NCBI RefSeq assembly: GCF_024505165.1
Contig: NZ_JANIBK010000012.1
Span: 1-54,834 of the forward strand
Length of the DNA stretch: 54,834 nt
DNA from: Methylomonas rivi
GTDB lineage: Bacteria; Pseudomonadota; Gammaproteobacteria; Methylococcales; Methylomonadaceae
Reading direction: 5' to 3'
Each line of letters opens with the position of its first letter. Position 1 is the first letter of the stretch. The notes below the pieces were generated by a model. That model was not told the origin of the DNA and did not search any database. It saw only the letters and a program-made list of their open reading frames with translations. This document shows, one piece after another, positions 15,996-25,975 of this stretch. Both the position numbers and the translations under genes were made by a program.

Positions 15996-18182
15996 TCAGG
16001 CCGGTAGTGCGGCATTTTTTTTGCGCTTATTGATCGCCGTTTCAATCAAACCCTGCACGTCTAAAATTAGGGCCACATTGCCGTCGCCCAGTACCGTGGC
16101 CCCGGTAATGTATTTGAGTTTTTCGAATATTTTTCCAAGCGGTTTGATGACCGTTTGATGTTCGCCGTGCAATGCATCCACCACAAAGCCGGCTTTGTCC
16201 TGGCCGAATTTAACCACCACGACGCTTTCGCGTTTTTTCGCGTTTTCGGTTTTAGGACTATGGAAATAATCGCCCAGCCTTAAATAAGGTAAGGCATGCC
16301 CGCGCAGGTTGATGTAATGCTCAACCTCGTTGATTTCGCATTCTCGCGAATCCATTTCGATGCATTCGGCGACCATGTTTAATGGAATGATGTAACGTGT
16401 CTCGTTGGTGCCGACCATGAAGCCATCGATAATGGCTAGCGTTAAAGGCAATTGGATGCTGATGGTAGTGCCTTCGCCGGGCGTGCTGTCTATGCTGACA
16501 GATCCGCGTAAGGCCTCGATATTTTTTTTGACGACATCCATGCCGACGCCGCGGCCGGACAAATTGGTGGCTTGCTCTTTGGTGCTGAGGCCGGCGGCGA
16601 ATATCAGGTTGTAAATTTCCTGTTGAGTTAAGCCGTGATCGGGTTTGATCAAGCCGTTGGCAATGGCTTTGGCGACGATTTTTTCGCTGTTGAGTCCGGC
16701 GCCATCGTCGGCAATTTGAATCACGATGTGGCCGGATTCGTGATAAGCGTTCAATTGCACGCTACCTTGAGCCGGTTTGCCGGCGGCCAAACGTTGCTCG
16801 GGGCTTTCAATGCCATGGTCCAGCGAATTACGAATCAGGTGGGTTAACGGATCGTTAATTTTTTCCACGACGGTTTTGTCCAGCTCGGTTTCGCCGCCGT
16901 AAATTTTAAGTTCGATCTCCTTGCCTAATTCGTTGCTGACGTCGCGCACCACCCGGCGAAAACGGGAAAAGGTTTCGCCGATTTGCACCATGCGTAATTC
17001 CAGTGCGGTATCGCGTATGGCATTGACGAGACTATTCATGCTGGCGGCCACATCGCCCGCATCGCTTAAGCCATGGCGATCGACTATCAAGTTCATTGCC
17101 GCGCTGGATATGACCAGTTCGCCGACCAAGTTTATCAAGTGGCCGAGTTTGCCGGCATCGACCCGAATGTAATTGCTTTCGGTAGCGATTTTTTGTTTGG
17201 TTTGTTCCTGCTTTTTTAGCGCCTGCTCGACCACGGGTTGTTGCACGACTTGTTGTTCGACCAGGATTTCGCCGATAGGTTTGACCGGCTCGATGTCTGT
17301 CTGGCGGGCATGGGCTTGATTGGTTAAGGCATGATTGACATCGTTAGGCGTCAAGGCGCCGATTTGTACCAGCATATCGCCCAATAGGCTGACATGATTC
17401 TCATCCATCGCATCCAGCAGTTGTAGATAGGTGTCGATTTTTGAATTGGGAGGCAAAATCTTGATGTCACAATCGTCGGCGGCAAATTCAAAAACGGCTT
17501 CGATGGTTTGCTTGCTGGCGTCGCTGTTAAAAACAATTTTAAAGTGTAAGTAACAACTTTCCGGGTCCATTTCGGCGTCTTTCGGCATGTCCGGAAAGAA
17601 GGTTAGAACGTCTTTGATTTCCCCCAGCGTCTTCAAATAGCGCAGAAACGACAAGGGATCCATACCGTTGCGGAGTGCATCCGTCTTAAAGTCCAAGGAG
17701 ATTAACCAACTGTCATCCAGCGAAATATCGCCGCCACCTTCGCTGTGTAAGGGCGAAAGGGAGTCGCTGGATTGTAGCGTATGAGCTTGAGACTTTCCGG
17801 TCAGGCGCTCAATCAGTAACGAACTGGTGGCCGCGAGATCGTCGGGTAATGGCGCATCGGGGCAGTTTAAACAATGATCGACCAGTTTTGTGGTGTGGTC
17901 TTTACTGTCCAGTAATACCGAGATCAACCCGGCGTCGATATGACGTTCGCCATTTCGCACTTTATCCAGCACCGATTCGGCTTCGTGCGTGAAAGCGATT
18001 ATCGGGTTGAAGCCGAATAAACCCGCCGAGCCCTTGATCGTGTGCATGGCGCGAAACAGGCTGTTGATGGTTTCGCTGTCATTGGGATCGGACTCCAGCG
18101 TTAGCAAAGCACTTTCCATGTCTTGCAATAACTGTTCGGACTCCTGGGCGAAAATCTTTAAGGCCGAGTCGAATTCGCTCAT
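15996..18182 (-). CDS. cheA: chemotaxis histidine kinase CheA with MshEN-like repeats
   Basis: CheA autophosphorylates and passes phosphate to CheY and CheB. ATG 18182 overlaps the STAS gene stop by 4 nt; a TTG at 18194 is also possible. Domains in the 728-residue product: an HPt with H47 (RAMHTIKGSAGLFG); a second domain about 155-245; two 24-residue repeats at about 266-289 and 302-325 (LLGDMLVQIGALTPNDV and PIGEILVEQQVVQQPVV) resembling MshEN motifs; a dimerisation helix pair (LGHLINLVGELVISSAAMN); the ATPase (HLIRNSLDHGIE, ADDGAGL, GRGVGMDVV, GEGTTISIQLPLTLAI); and a C-terminal CheW-like domain (RYIIPLNMVAECIE). The MshEN-like region is unusual for CheA and lies where the response-regulator-binding part would be. 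Confidence 0.95.
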   Translation of the reverse strand: MSEFDSALKIFAQESEQLLQDMESALLTLESDPNDSETINSLFRAMHTIKGSAGLFGFNPIIAFTHEAESVLDKVRNGERHIDAGLISVLLDSKDHTTKLVDHCLNCPDAPLPDDLAATSSLLIERLTGKSQAHTLQSSDSLSPLHSEGGGDISLDDSWLISLDFKTDALRNGMDPLSFLRYLKTLGEIKDVLTFFPDMPKDAEMDPESCYLHFKIVFNSDASKQTIEAVFEFAADDCDIKILPPNSKIDTYLQLLDAMDENHVSLLGDMLVQIGALTPNDVNHALTNQAHARQTDIEPVKPIGEILVEQQVVQQPVVEQALKKQEQTKQKIATESNYIRVDAGKLGHLINLVGELVISSAAMNLIVDRHGLSDAGDVAASMNSLVNAIRDTALELRMVQIGETFSRFRRVVRDVSNELGKEIELKIYGGETELDKTVVEKINDPLTHLIRNSLDHGIESPEQRLAAGKPAQGSVQLNAYHESGHIVIQIADDGAGLNSEKIVAKAIANGLIKPDHGLTQQEIYNLIFAAGLSTKEQATNLSGRGVGMDVVKKNIEALRGSVSIDSTPGEGTTISIQLPLTLAIIDGFMVGTNETRYIIPLNMVAECIEMDSRECEINEVEHYINLRGHALPYLRLGDYFHSPKTENAKKRESVVVVKFGQDKAGFVVDALHGEHQTVIKPLGKIFEKLKYITGATVLGDGNVALILDVQGLIETAINKRKKNAALPA

Positions 18183-18511
18183 GTTTTTTTCCAATTAGCG
18201 GATAGCACAATCGGGTCGCCGAAATGATTACCCAAATTGAGCAATTCAAACACTTCTACCACGGGTTGACTGTGATGAATGAGGCTGAGTTTGATATGCC
18301 GTTCGTTGGCTTCCCGTTTTACGAAAAGTAACAATTGCAAGCCGGCGCTATCGATTTCCGAGACGCCCGATAGATCAATTTGAAGTTCTTTGTTGTTTTC
18401 CAGGCATTCGGAAAAGGTAGTCTTTTGATCCAGCGCGGTATAAATCGTCATCTCACCATTGATTGCAAGATGAGCGGCGGCATTTTTGAGCTGTTTGATT
18501 TCGATGGACAC
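18179..18511 (-). CDS. STAS-domain (anti-anti-sigma-like) protein
   Basis: This 110-residue single-domain STAS protein has the SpoIIAA-type core ELQIDLSGVSEIDSAGLQLL, whose serine in DSAG is the residue phosphorylated in partner-switching proteins. The start is GTG 18511 with GGGAGAAG upstream. It sits between cheY and cheA and overlaps cheA by 4 nt, so it belongs to the chemosensory unit. STAS proteins in such clusters are known to accompany CheA-CheY systems, but their job varies. No cognate GHKL anti-sigma kinase is next to it. Whether CheA or another kinase modifies it cannot be said. Confidence 0.88.
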   Translation of the reverse strand: MSIEIKQLKNAAAHLAINGEMTIYTALDQKTTFSECLENNKELQIDLSGVSEIDSAGLQLLLFVKREANERHIKLSLIHHSQPVVEVFELLNLGNHFGDPIVLSANWKKT

Positions 18512-18538
18512 GTTCTTCTCCCGCTAGGCGAAGGTGGC

Positions 18539-18907
18539 TCAGGGCAAGACTAATTTGGCTACCGCATCGAGCAATGTTGGCGCCTGAAAAGGCTTGGTCA
18601 GCCAGGCTTTGGCGCCCGCATCCTTGCCGGCTTGTTTTTTATCGCCGGCCGTTTCCGTGGTGAGCATCATCATCGGCGTGAATTTATAGGCGGCGAGTTT
18701 TTTGGCTTCTTGCACAAAGGTTATGCCATCCATGTTGGGCATATTGACATCGGTGATGATGAGATTGATCTTTTGTCCGGTGAGCTTGCTCAATGCGTCC
18801 TTACCGTCGCAGGCTTCGACGACATCGTAGCCCGCTCCCTTCAATGCAATGGTTACAACTTGTCGTATCGAGGCCGAGTCGTCGACTATCATGATGGTTT
18901 TCGCCAT
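18539..18907 (-). CDS. cheY: single-domain response regulator CheY
   Basis: This 122-residue receiver takes phosphate from CheA and controls the flagellar or other motor output. The acidic pair is in IMIVDDSAS, the phosphoacceptor is in LIITDVNMPNMDG, the conserved Thr is in MLTTET, and the Lys is in AKAWLTKPF. AAGAGA lies upstream of ATG 18907. It is placed between a short MCP gene (24 bp upstream) and the STAS gene (27 bp downstream) in the minus-strand run. No CheZ phosphatase gene is seen in the window. Confidence 0.93.
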   Translation of the reverse strand: MAKTIMIVDDSASIRQVVTIALKGAGYDVVEACDGKDALSKLTGQKINLIITDVNMPNMDGITFVQEAKKLAAYKFTPMMMLTTETAGDKKQAGKDAGAKAWLTKPFQAPTLLDAVAKLVLP

Positions 18908-18931
18908 GGGTATCTCTTTACCGTTTAAAAT

Positions 18932-20137
18932 TTAAAAAAAGGTTAGATCGTTATCTTGACCCAGTCCGGCGCGACTGGCCGCGCTCGATGAAATGTGATT
19001 CAGATGCTCTTCCGGCATGGTGTAATTTAACTCCATGCCCGCCAGGGTTTTGTCGACATCCAGCATGTTGGCGTGTCGTTGTTCGCCCGCTTGCCGGCTT
19101 TTCTCAACGGTTGTCTGTAAACCGAGCAGATTGTTTTCCACATGCGACAGCATTTGACTCACCCGGTCTTGAAACTGAAATGCCGTTAATACCGTATAAA
19201 TTTCGTCGCGAATCTCCGAGCTATTGCCTCTCAGCATATCGGCATCGTTTTTGAACACATTTAAGGCGGACTGCAAATCGCCTAAGGCTGTCTGTATGCT
19301 CGCTTCGGCATCGTGAATGGTTTTGTCTTCGCTGCTGCCGGACAATTCCGACATTTTTAAGGTACTGGCCATGGCGGCGTTAATGTCGGCAATGGCCGAA
19401 CTGATTTTTTCGCCGGTGGAAGAGGAAAAACCGGCCAATTTTCTCACCTCATCGGCAACCACGGCGAAACCGCGCCCGTTCTCTCCGGCCCTGGCTGCTT
19501 CAATCGCCGCATTTAAGGCCAGCAAGTTGATTTGTTCCGCCACTTTTCGTACTTCCTTGGCCATGGTGTCCAATTGATAAGTATGCGTGGACAGTTTGCG
19601 CACTTCCTCGGTCACGGCATGCTCGACGTTTTGAATTTCACGCAGACCTTTCAAAACGGCTGTCAAAGCGGTTCGGCTTTCGGTAAAAATATTGTCGATA
19701 TTGCGGCCGTCCCCGCCATGTCCGGTGCCGGAAATGATATTGCCCAAACGCTCAACCATAACGGCAAATCGATTGGTCAAGACGGTAATTTCCTGCTCCG
19801 TGTGGCTGCGGGACGTTTGAACCTGACGCAATAAAATCGGCACAACGTGAATGAACAATCGCTCCAGTTCAGCGACATAAGCATGTACATCCCGCAGTTT
19901 GGCGTCTTCATCGCGCTGCCAGTCTTGATTATTGGTTTGCAAGGTATTTTGTTGTTTATGCCATAAAATGCTGCCCAAGCCGAAGCCGGCAATACCTAAA
20001 AATATGCTTATCATGGCGGTAACGACGGTGAACCCCGTCATTGACATCGGCACCAAGCCGCAAAGTAAGCCGAAGCAGGTCGGTAACAGGTGGAAACTGG
20101 TTTTTGACCGTATAGTCAGACTCTCTGCGCGAGACAT
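18932..20137 (-). CDS. short membrane-anchored methyl-accepting chemotaxis protein
   Basis: This 401-residue protein has two closely spaced N-terminal membrane helices (about residues 15-35 and 38-60) and no periplasmic sensor domain. A cytoplasmic helical region follows, with the MCP signalling tip [20 protein letters not shown] then [14 protein letters not shown]. The end contains [20 protein letters not shown], a motif often seen in such short MCPs. It may sense a cytoplasmic or membrane state, or relay signals from another protein. It is the first gene of the minus-strand chemosensory run, with GGAA upstream of ATG 20137; cheR starts 164 bp away on the other strand. Confidence 0.88.
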   Translation of the reverse strand: MSRAESLTIRSKTSFHLLPTCFGLLCGLVPMSMTGFTVVTAMISIFLGIAGFGLGSILWHKQQNTLQTNNQDWQRDEDAKLRDVHAYVAELERLFIHVVPILLRQVQTSRSHTEQEITVLTNRFAVMVERLGNIISGTGHGGDGRNIDNIFTESRTALTAVLKGLREIQNVEHAVTEEVRKLSTHTYQLDTMAKEVRKVAEQINLLALNAAIEAARAGENGRGFAVVADEVRKLAGFSSSTGEKISSAIADINAAMASTLKMSELSGSSEDKTIHDAEASIQTALGDLQSALNVFKNDADMLRGNSSEIRDEIYTVLTAFQFQDRVSQMLSHVENNLLGLQTTVEKSRQAGEQRHANMLDVDKTLAGMELNYTMPEEHLNHISSSAASRAGLGQDNDLTFF

Positions 20138-20301
20138 GAAAATTCCATTAGGATTTTGAGATTATGGCTGGATAGTAGATGGTTTTCGGCGCGCGTTCAA
20201 TACATTGATAGAGTAGGTCTAAAAAATGTTAGCGTATCGCAAGTATTCAATATAATCGATTGACTGGAATGCCGGTTTTTCTTTGTTTTTAGAGAGGTTT
20301 T

Positions 20302-21108
20302 TTGAGTATTTCCACTATTACGCCTGAAGAATTCGATGACTTCCGGCGCTTGATTTACAATCATGCGGGTATTTCGCTAAGCCCCGAAAAAAAGGTCATG
20401 GTGGCGAGCCGGCTGGCTAAAAGGCTGGACTACCATGGTTTGTCCAGTTATGGGGAATACTTCAATTTATTGACGCATCGCGATTATCCGCAAGAGTTTC
20501 AAATGATGGTGAATATTCTCACCACGAATGAAACTTACTTTTTTCGAGAACCCAAACATTTCGAATTTTTTCGGAATGTCATTCTGCCCGCCTGGCGCGG
20601 GGATATGTTCAGAGTCTGGAGTGCCGCCAGTTCAACCGGAGAGGAAGCCTATAGCTTGGCCATGGTGCTTGCCGAAAATATGGGTATGCGCAATTGGGAG
20701 ATTTTTGCTTCCGACCTCAGTACCCGGGTTTTAGAGGTGGCGCGTATTGGCGTTTACCCATTGGATAGGCTGGATCAGATGGATCCTTTTTTATTGGAAA
20801 AATACTGTCTGAAAGGCGTTCGGACGCAAGCGGGTTTCTTTAGAGTGGATAAAAAAATCCGTAACAAGGTCAGGTTTGCGCAGGTTAATCTCAAATCGCC
20901 CTTGCCGCCCGGTCTGGGACAATTCGAAGTGATATTTTTACGCAATGTCCTGATCTATTTCGATCAAGACTTCAAAAAACAAGTCGTGGAGCGTTTGGCC
21001 GCCGCTTTAAAGCCAGGCGGTTATTTTATTGTCGGCCACTCTGAAAGCCTGCATCGGGCGACGGATGGGCTGCGGATGGTCATACCTTCGATTTATCGCA
21101 AGGAATGA
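20302..21108 (+). CDS. cheR: chemotaxis protein methyltransferase CheR
   Basis: CheR methylates glutamates of chemoreceptors with S-adenosylmethionine for adaptation. The start is a TTG at 20302, preceded by AGAGAGG at ideal distance; no ATG gives the full N-terminal domain. The 268-residue protein has the alpha-helical CheR_N domain (FDDFRRLIYNHAGISLSPEK) and the methyltransferase domain with the AdoMet loop FRVWSAASSTGEEAYSLAM, then FEVIFLRNVLIYF and GYFIVGHSESLH. It overlaps cheD by 4 nt, giving a CheR-CheD-CheB adaptation operon. Confidence 0.95.
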   Translation: MSISTITPEEFDDFRRLIYNHAGISLSPEKKVMVASRLAKRLDYHGLSSYGEYFNLLTHRDYPQEFQMMVNILTTNETYFFREPKHFEFFRNVILPAWRGDMFRVWSAASSTGEEAYSLAMVLAENMGMRNWEIFASDLSTRVLEVARIGVYPLDRLDQMDPFLLEKYCLKGVRTQAGFFRVDKKIRNKVRFAQVNLKSPLPPGLGQFEVIFLRNVLIYFDQDFKKQVVERLAAALKPGGYFIVGHSESLHRATDGLRMVIPSIYRKE

Positions 21109-21698
21109 AGGCCTTGCCGGTTAAAAACCTGCAGCGGGTCATTATCGATCCGGGCGAATATTATGTTAGCGCCAAGCCCGAGGTGATTTCCACCCTGTTG
21201 GGCTCGTGCGTGGCGGCTTGCCTGTTCGACCCTGTTAACCGGGTTTTCGGCATGAACCATTTCTTGTTGGCATACCGGCAGTATTCGCAACATATACCCA
21301 TCATACAATCCGAAGAGGGGCGGTACGGCATTTACGCGATGGAATTGCTTATCAACGGCATGATGAAGCGCGGCGCCAGCCGGTCAAATTTGAACGCCAA
21401 ATGTTTTGGCGGTGCCAATGTATTGAGAGTGCGGGAAGGCAGTCAACATGAACGAACCGTGGGAGATGTCAACGTGGAGTTCATTAAAGCGTTTTTAGCC
21501 AATGAGAAAATTCCGCTAATCAGCTCCAGTTTAGGCGGTATGCATGGCAGAAACGTGCACTTTGTCGGCACCGATTATTCCGTATACATCAAAAAGATCG
21601 GCGAATCGCAAGATCGTTTATTGGAAAAACAAGAGCGCCGTTATTGGCAACATATCGCGGAACACGAACAAAGCAAAAATACCGCCGAATTCTGGTAA
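21105..21698 (+). CDS. cheD: chemoreceptor glutamine deamidase CheD
   Basis: CheD converts receptor glutamines to glutamates and can interact with CheC/CheY-type partners in other bacteria. The catalytic Cys-His pair is visible: STLLGSCVAACLFD contains the cysteine and FGMNHFLLA the histidine. The downstream core GIYAMELLINGMMKRGASRS and KCFGGANVL is typical. At 197 residues it fits the family. ATG 21105 overlaps the cheR stop. cheB begins 33 bp after its stop. Confidence 0.93.
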   Translation: MKALPVKNLQRVIIDPGEYYVSAKPEVISTLLGSCVAACLFDPVNRVFGMNHFLLAYRQYSQHIPIIQSEEGRYGIYAMELLINGMMKRGASRSNLNAKCFGGANVLRVREGSQHERTVGDVNVEFIKAFLANEKIPLISSSLGGMHGRNVHFVGTDYSVYIKKIGESQDRLLEKQERRYWQHIAEHEQSKNTAEFW

Positions 21699-21731
21699 TC
21701 CCCCTTTGCTACTCAACCTAGGACACACACC

Positions 21732-22826
21732 ATGCCGGATATAAAAGTATTTATCGTTGACGATTCCGCCGTGGTCAGGCAAGTGCTGACCGCATTATTG
21801 GATGGATTGCCCGGCATACAGGTTATCGGCTCGGCACCGGATCCGATTTTTGCCTTGAAACGCATGGAAACCGCTTGGCCGGATGTGATTGTGCTGGATA
21901 TTGAAATGCCGCGCATGGACGGCATTACCTTTTTAAAAAAATTGATGCGGGAACGGCCGACGCCGGTGGTTATTTGCTCCACGCTGACAGCGAAAGGCGC
22001 GGAAGTGACCATGCAGGCCATGAGTGCCGGTGCCGTCGACATCATTACCAAGCCCACCCTCAATTTGAAGGGTTTTTTACAAGACTCGAAAACCCTGTTG
22101 GCGGATGCCATCAAAGCCGCCTCGCATGCCAGGGTTAAGAAAGTATCCAGTGTTTCCAGTCAACAAATGGAAAGTACACCTAAACTGACTGCCGATGCGG
22201 TGATTATGCCCACCGGTTTGGCACCCATGTCGGAAACCACCGACCGCGTGATTGCCATAGGCACCTCAACCGGAGGCACTCAGGCGCTGGAGTATGTATT
22301 AACCCGTCTGCCGAGAATCGTGCCGGGAATCGTCATCGTGCAACACATGCCCGAGGCCTTTACGGCGGCATTTGCCAAGCGGCTGGATAGTTTGTCGCAA
22401 ATCAGCGTCAAGGAAGCCGAACAAAATGATCGCGTCATACCCGGGTTGGCGCTGATTGCCCCCGGCGGCAAACATATGTTGCTGCGGCGCAGTGGTGCGC
22501 AGTATCGGGTGGAAATCAAGGATGGCCCCTTGGTGAGCCGGCATCGGCCTTCCGTGGATGTGTTATTTCGTTCCACCGCGCAAGCCGCCGGTAAAAATGC
22601 CATCGGTATTATCATGACGGGAATGGGCGATGACGGTGCGCGCGGCTTGAAAGAATTACACGATACCGGTGCCTTGACCGTGGCGCAGGATGAAGCCAGT
22701 TGCGTGGTATACGGCATGCCCAAGGAAGCCGTGAAAATAGGCGCCACCGATGCGGAGTTTTCGCTGGCCGCCATTCCGGAATTGATTATTCGTTCACCCA
22801 GCAGGGCCAAACTGCTGAAAGCTTAG
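21732..22826 (+). CDS. cheB: chemotaxis methylesterase/response regulator CheB
   Basis: CheB removes methyl groups from receptors once phosphorylated by CheA. The 364-residue protein has an N-terminal receiver ([13 protein letters not shown], phosphoacceptor in [12 protein letters not shown], Lys in ITKPTL) and a C-terminal methylesterase. The catalytic triad is readable: Ser in [13 protein letters not shown], His in [10 protein letters not shown], and Asp in [11 protein letters not shown]. It ends the plus-strand cheRDB operon. Its stop overlaps by 4 nt with the stop of the receiver-kinase gene on the other strand. Confidence 0.95.
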   Translation: MPDIKVFIVDDSAVVRQVLTALLDGLPGIQVIGSAPDPIFALKRMETAWPDVIVLDIEMPRMDGITFLKKLMRERPTPVVICSTLTAKGAEVTMQAMSAGAVDIITKPTLNLKGFLQDSKTLLADAIKAASHARVKKVSSVSSQQMESTPKLTADAVIMPTGLAPMSETTDRVIAIGTSTGGTQALEYVLTRLPRIVPGIVIVQHMPEAFTAAFAKRLDSLSQISVKEAEQNDRVIPGLALIAPGGKHMLLRRSGAQYRVEIKDGPLVSRHRPSVDVLFRSTAQAAGKNAIGIIMTGMGDDGARGLKELHDTGALTVAQDEASCVVYGMPKEAVKIGATDAEFSLAAIPELIIRSPSRAKLLKA

Positions 22827-24097
22827 TCCGCTTGCTGAATGGGCAGGCGGATTGTAAAGGTAGAACCCCGGTTGGGCTCGCTGCATACCTCAATTTTGCC
22901 GTGATGAGCGCGCACGATACTTTGCGCGGTTGATAAGCCCAAGCCTATGCCTTTGCCCGGCGGGCGGGTGGTAAAAAAAGGTTCGAATATGTGTGGCAAA
23001 TGTTCCTGCGCAATGCCGTGCCCCGTGTCTGCAATTTCCACCCAAATCTGTTGCCGGTCATGGCCTGTGCGTATAACGATGTCGCCGGCGGTGTCGATGG
23101 CTTGCGAGGCATTGACCAATAAACTTAAAAAAACCTGATTCAGTCGAGCCGGCAGGCAGCGAGCGGCGGGAATATCGGCAAAATCCCTGTGAATTGTACA
23201 ATGCGCGTTTTGGCCATTTGCAAAGATGCTCAGCGTGATGTCCAGGCATTTGTTGATATCGGTCAGTTGCCATTCGTTATCGTTGCCTTCGGCAAATTGT
23301 TGCAGATTTTGAATGATGTCGCGTACCCTCGCCAAGCCGTCACGGGATTCGGTCAGCAGCTCGTTCATGTCGTTACGCAAAAAATCGAGTTCCTTTTCCG
23401 CCTTTAAGTGCTGTATTTTTTGCATCAGTTCCGCAGCGTCCGGTGTTTCGCCCACACAGCGCTCATAAGCATCCAGCAAGTCGAAAATATCCCGGTTATA
23501 GGTCTGCAATGTATTGAAATTGGAATAGATAAAACCCAAGGGATTGTTGATTTCATGCGCCACCCCGGCCGCCAGTTGGCCGACTGCCGCGAGTTTCTCG
23601 GCTTCCAGCAATTCCAGCTGAATCAGTTGATTTTCCCTTAGCCTTTTTTCCAGTTCGGTTTCCAGGTAAGTATTTTGATCTTGCAGCCTGTCGCGGGCCT
23701 TCTTGAGTTCGATTTGGGTGCCGACCCGGGCCGACAAAATCGCTAAATTGCACGGTTTATAAATGTAATCCACCGCCCCCAGTGCAAATCCGCGCGACTC
23801 GTCCAAGTCCGAGGTCAAGGCCGTGACAAAAATGACCGGGATATCGCGCGTTTCTGGGCTTTCTTTCAGTTTGCCCATCACTTCATAGCCATCCATCTCG
23901 GGCATCATGATATCCAATAAAATCAAGTCCGGTTTAGGAGTGGCGCAGGCAATTTCCAGGGCTCTGCCGCCGGAGGTTGCCGCCAACACCGAATAGCGGG
24001 GCGCCAAACATTGTCCAAACACGGTCAGATTGATACTGTCGTCGTCTACCAACAGGATAGTGCCGAGCGGCTCCGGTTTCGCGTTATCAACTGCCAT
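22823..24097 (-). CDS. receiver-histidine kinase (REC-HisKA-HATPase), cytoplasmic
   Basis: This 424-residue soluble kinase has the receiver first. REC spans about residues 12-125 with D62 as phosphoacceptor ([13 protein letters not shown]). A coiled-coil linker follows, then the H box with H181 ([19 protein letters not shown]), an N box (LLVNASQAI), and G boxes ([20 protein letters not shown] and [15 protein letters not shown]). The NPLGFI motif places it in the HisKA group that also acts as phosphatase. It has no membrane segment, so its input is probably the receiver itself. It is convergent with cheB and divergent from the corrinoid operon, and so may link the two clusters. GGAAC lies upstream of ATG 24097. 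Confidence 0.9.
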   Translation of the reverse strand: MAVDNAKPEPLGTILLVDDDSINLTVFGQCLAPRYSVLAATSGGRALEIACATPKPDLILLDIMMPEMDGYEVMGKLKESPETRDIPVIFVTALTSDLDESRGFALGAVDYIYKPCNLAILSARVGTQIELKKARDRLQDQNTYLETELEKRLRENQLIQLELLEAEKLAAVGQLAAGVAHEINNPLGFIYSNFNTLQTYNRDIFDLLDAYERCVGETPDAAELMQKIQHLKAEKELDFLRNDMNELLTESRDGLARVRDIIQNLQQFAEGNDNEWQLTDINKCLDITLSIFANGQNAHCTIHRDFADIPAARCLPARLNQVFLSLLVNASQAIDTAGDIVIRTGHDRQQIWVEIADTGHGIAQEHLPHIFEPFFTTRPPGKGIGLGLSTAQSIVRAHHGKIEVCSEPNRGSTFTIRLPIQQAD

Positions 24098-24334
24098 GGT
24101 TGTGTTCCGGGTTAAAATTCGACGTTATAAAGGTAATTCATGGATTACAAAAATAAATTCGGCGATGAGTCGTTTCCAACTGTTGCATAGCTTCAATGTC
24201 TGACATCATGCCGTAAATTTTGTTGTGCGAGGCAGCGAAGCGCAAACAATCTTTTGAATATTCATCCGGTATTGGGGGTACATTGTCAATGGGTTGCATA
24301 GCAAAGGTTAAAGTTTGTGGTGGTTTAGGAAAAT

Positions 24335-25975
24335 ATGCCGAACGATTCATTGCCGATGCCAGTTGAAACGCTGCATAGTTTGTCGGTACGCAGCGATACG
24401 GCCGAGATACGGATTTCCGTTTCCGAGGCAACCTCCGTGCGTGACGCGCTCGATCTCACCGAATTAAGAGTCCGCGCCGCTTGTGGCGGTTTAGGCAGTT
24501 GCGGCGCCTGTCTTATCAAGGTTTTAGCCGGCGAGTTTAACCCGGCAACGCTGGCGGAACGACAAAAACTGTTGCCGGGAGATTTGGCAAGCGGTTTGCG
24601 TTTGGCATGCCAATTGAAAGCGCGCGGTTCCGGTGCGTTGTATCTTGAACGCCCCGCACCGGCCTCGCAGTGGAAAAGTTTTCAACAAATGCCGCGACCG
24701 CGCCCAGTTGTCGAAATTGCCGCCAATCTGCAATATCCGTATGGGCTTGCCGTCGATTTGGGTACCACGCATATCCGCTTATCGTTATGGCACCGGCAAA
24801 CGGGGCGGCATATCGGCAGTCGCATAGGCATCAACCCCCAAGTTGCGTTTGGCGCCGATGTATTGACGCGGTTGGATGCAAACCGCCTGAGTGTGCAAGA
24901 CCGGCAACGCCTTTGCCGTACGGCACGGCTAGCCGTTATTGACGGCGTTCGCGATATTTTAAGCCGCGATCTGGGAGAAATTACCCCCATTCTTGCCGAG
25001 ATTGGCCAAGTGCGGGTAGTGGGCAATAGCGTGATGCTGGCGCTGATTTGCGGCGGCGACGGTAATGCCTTATATGAACTGGAGAATTGGCGGCAAAAGC
25101 TGGTTTTCCAGCCCGATGATCCGAGTGCCTGGCGCCGGGAATGGCGCATGCCGCATGCGGATATCGGCATAGAGCAACCCCTGGCCGGTTTTGTCGGCTC
25201 CGATTTATTGGCCGATCTGTTGATAACCGGCATGACCGCGCAAGCGGAGCCTTGTTTGTTGGCGGATTTAGGCACCAATACCGAAATTGCCGTGTGGGAT
25301 GGGCAAAGCGTTTGGGTTTCCTCGGTACCCGGCGGCCCGGCCTTTGAAGGCGTGGGGATGCGCAACGGGCTGGCGGCGGAGGCCGGTGCAATCTATAAAG
25401 TCGGTAAAGCGCGGCAGCACTGGCAACTGGAAACCATAAGCAACAGCCCCGTGCGCGGTTTTTGCGCCAGCGGATTTATCGATGCCATCGCCTTGCTGCT
25501 GCGGGAAAAGCACTTAAAACCCTCCGGCCGATTTGCCGAACCGCGGCCCGAAAATGGATTTTGTTTTGTAAGTAATTGCGTACATTCGGCTATTTTTGCG
25601 AGCGACATCGATATTTTTCAACGCGCCAAGGCAGCCACTGCGGCCGCCATGGCACAATTGCTGACGATGGCGGGTTTATCCGTTGCCGATCTGCAAACCT
25701 TATGGATATGCGGCAGTCTGGGCCAACATCTCGATTTGGACCATGCCATGGGGGTCGGCTTGTTGCCGGAAATGGCCGTGGACAGGATCAAACGATTCAG
25801 TCACGCCAGCTTGGCGGGTTGCCAGGAACTGCTATTAAACCCGGATGCCATGGCTCAATTCGACCAAATTCGCCGGCTGGCCACGGTCATCAATCTCGGC
25901 GGAATTAGCGAATACGAAGTGCTTTTTATCGAAAACCTTCGCTTACAACCCCTTGCCATGCGGGCGACGTCATGA
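24335..25975 (+). CDS. RACo-type reductive activator of corrinoid proteins ([2Fe-2S], DUF4445/ASKHA)
   Basis: Such proteins use ATP to reduce inactive Co(II) corrinoid to Co(I) so that methyl transfer can restart. The 546-residue product has an N-terminal ferredoxin domain with a plant-type [2Fe-2S] cysteine set (C50, C56, C59 in RAACGGLGSCGACLIKV and C92 in RLACQ). A middle and C-terminal ASKHA-like ATPase follows, with YGLAVDLGTTHIRLSLW, CLLADLGTNTEIAVWDG, GGPAFEGVGMRNGL and a final phosphate-binding region WICGSLGQHLDLDHAMGVG. AGGA precedes ATG 24335. It overlaps the corrinoid protein gene by 4 nt (ATGA), which fits a direct activator-substrate pair. It heads the six-gene operon that runs to 31968. 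Confidence 0.9.
   Translation: MPNDSLPMPVETLHSLSVRSDTAEIRISVSEATSVRDALDLTELRVRAACGGLGSCGACLIKVLAGEFNPATLAERQKLLPGDLASGLRLACQLKARGSGALYLERPAPASQWKSFQQMPRPRPVVEIAANLQYPYGLAVDLGTTHIRLSLWHRQTGRHIGSRIGINPQVAFGADVLTRLDANRLSVQDRQRLCRTARLAVIDGVRDILSRDLGEITPILAEIGQVRVVGNSVMLALICGGDGNALYELENWRQKLVFQPDDPSAWRREWRMPHADIGIEQPLAGFVGSDLLADLLITGMTAQAEPCLLADLGTNTEIAVWDGQSVWVSSVPGGPAFEGVGMRNGLAAEAGAIYKVGKARQHWQLETISNSPVRGFCASGFIDAIALLLREKHLKPSGRFAEPRPENGFCFVSNCVHSAIFASDIDIFQRAKAATAAAMAQLLTMAGLSVADLQTLWICGSLGQHLDLDHAMGVGLLPEMAVDRIKRFSHASLAGCQELLLNPDAMAQFDQIRRLATVINLGGISEYEVLFIENLRLQPLAMRATS

Noticed and set aside
18179-18511. STAS gene near cheA as partner of the GHKL-STAS-PIN trio
   Set aside because: It is 34 kb away, coupled to cheA, and belongs to a different STAS type; the trio has its own STAS-like protein.
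24138-24299. Small minus-strand frame of about 53 codons between the receiver-kinase and the RACo gene
   Set aside because: No ribosome-binding site and no similarity I recognise; it could be leader sequence of the divergent promoters. Kept out of the gene list.
24682-25365. 227-codon minus-strand frame inside the RACo gene
   Set aside because: Arg/Ser/Pro-rich shadow of a gene with intact cysteine and ATPase motifs.
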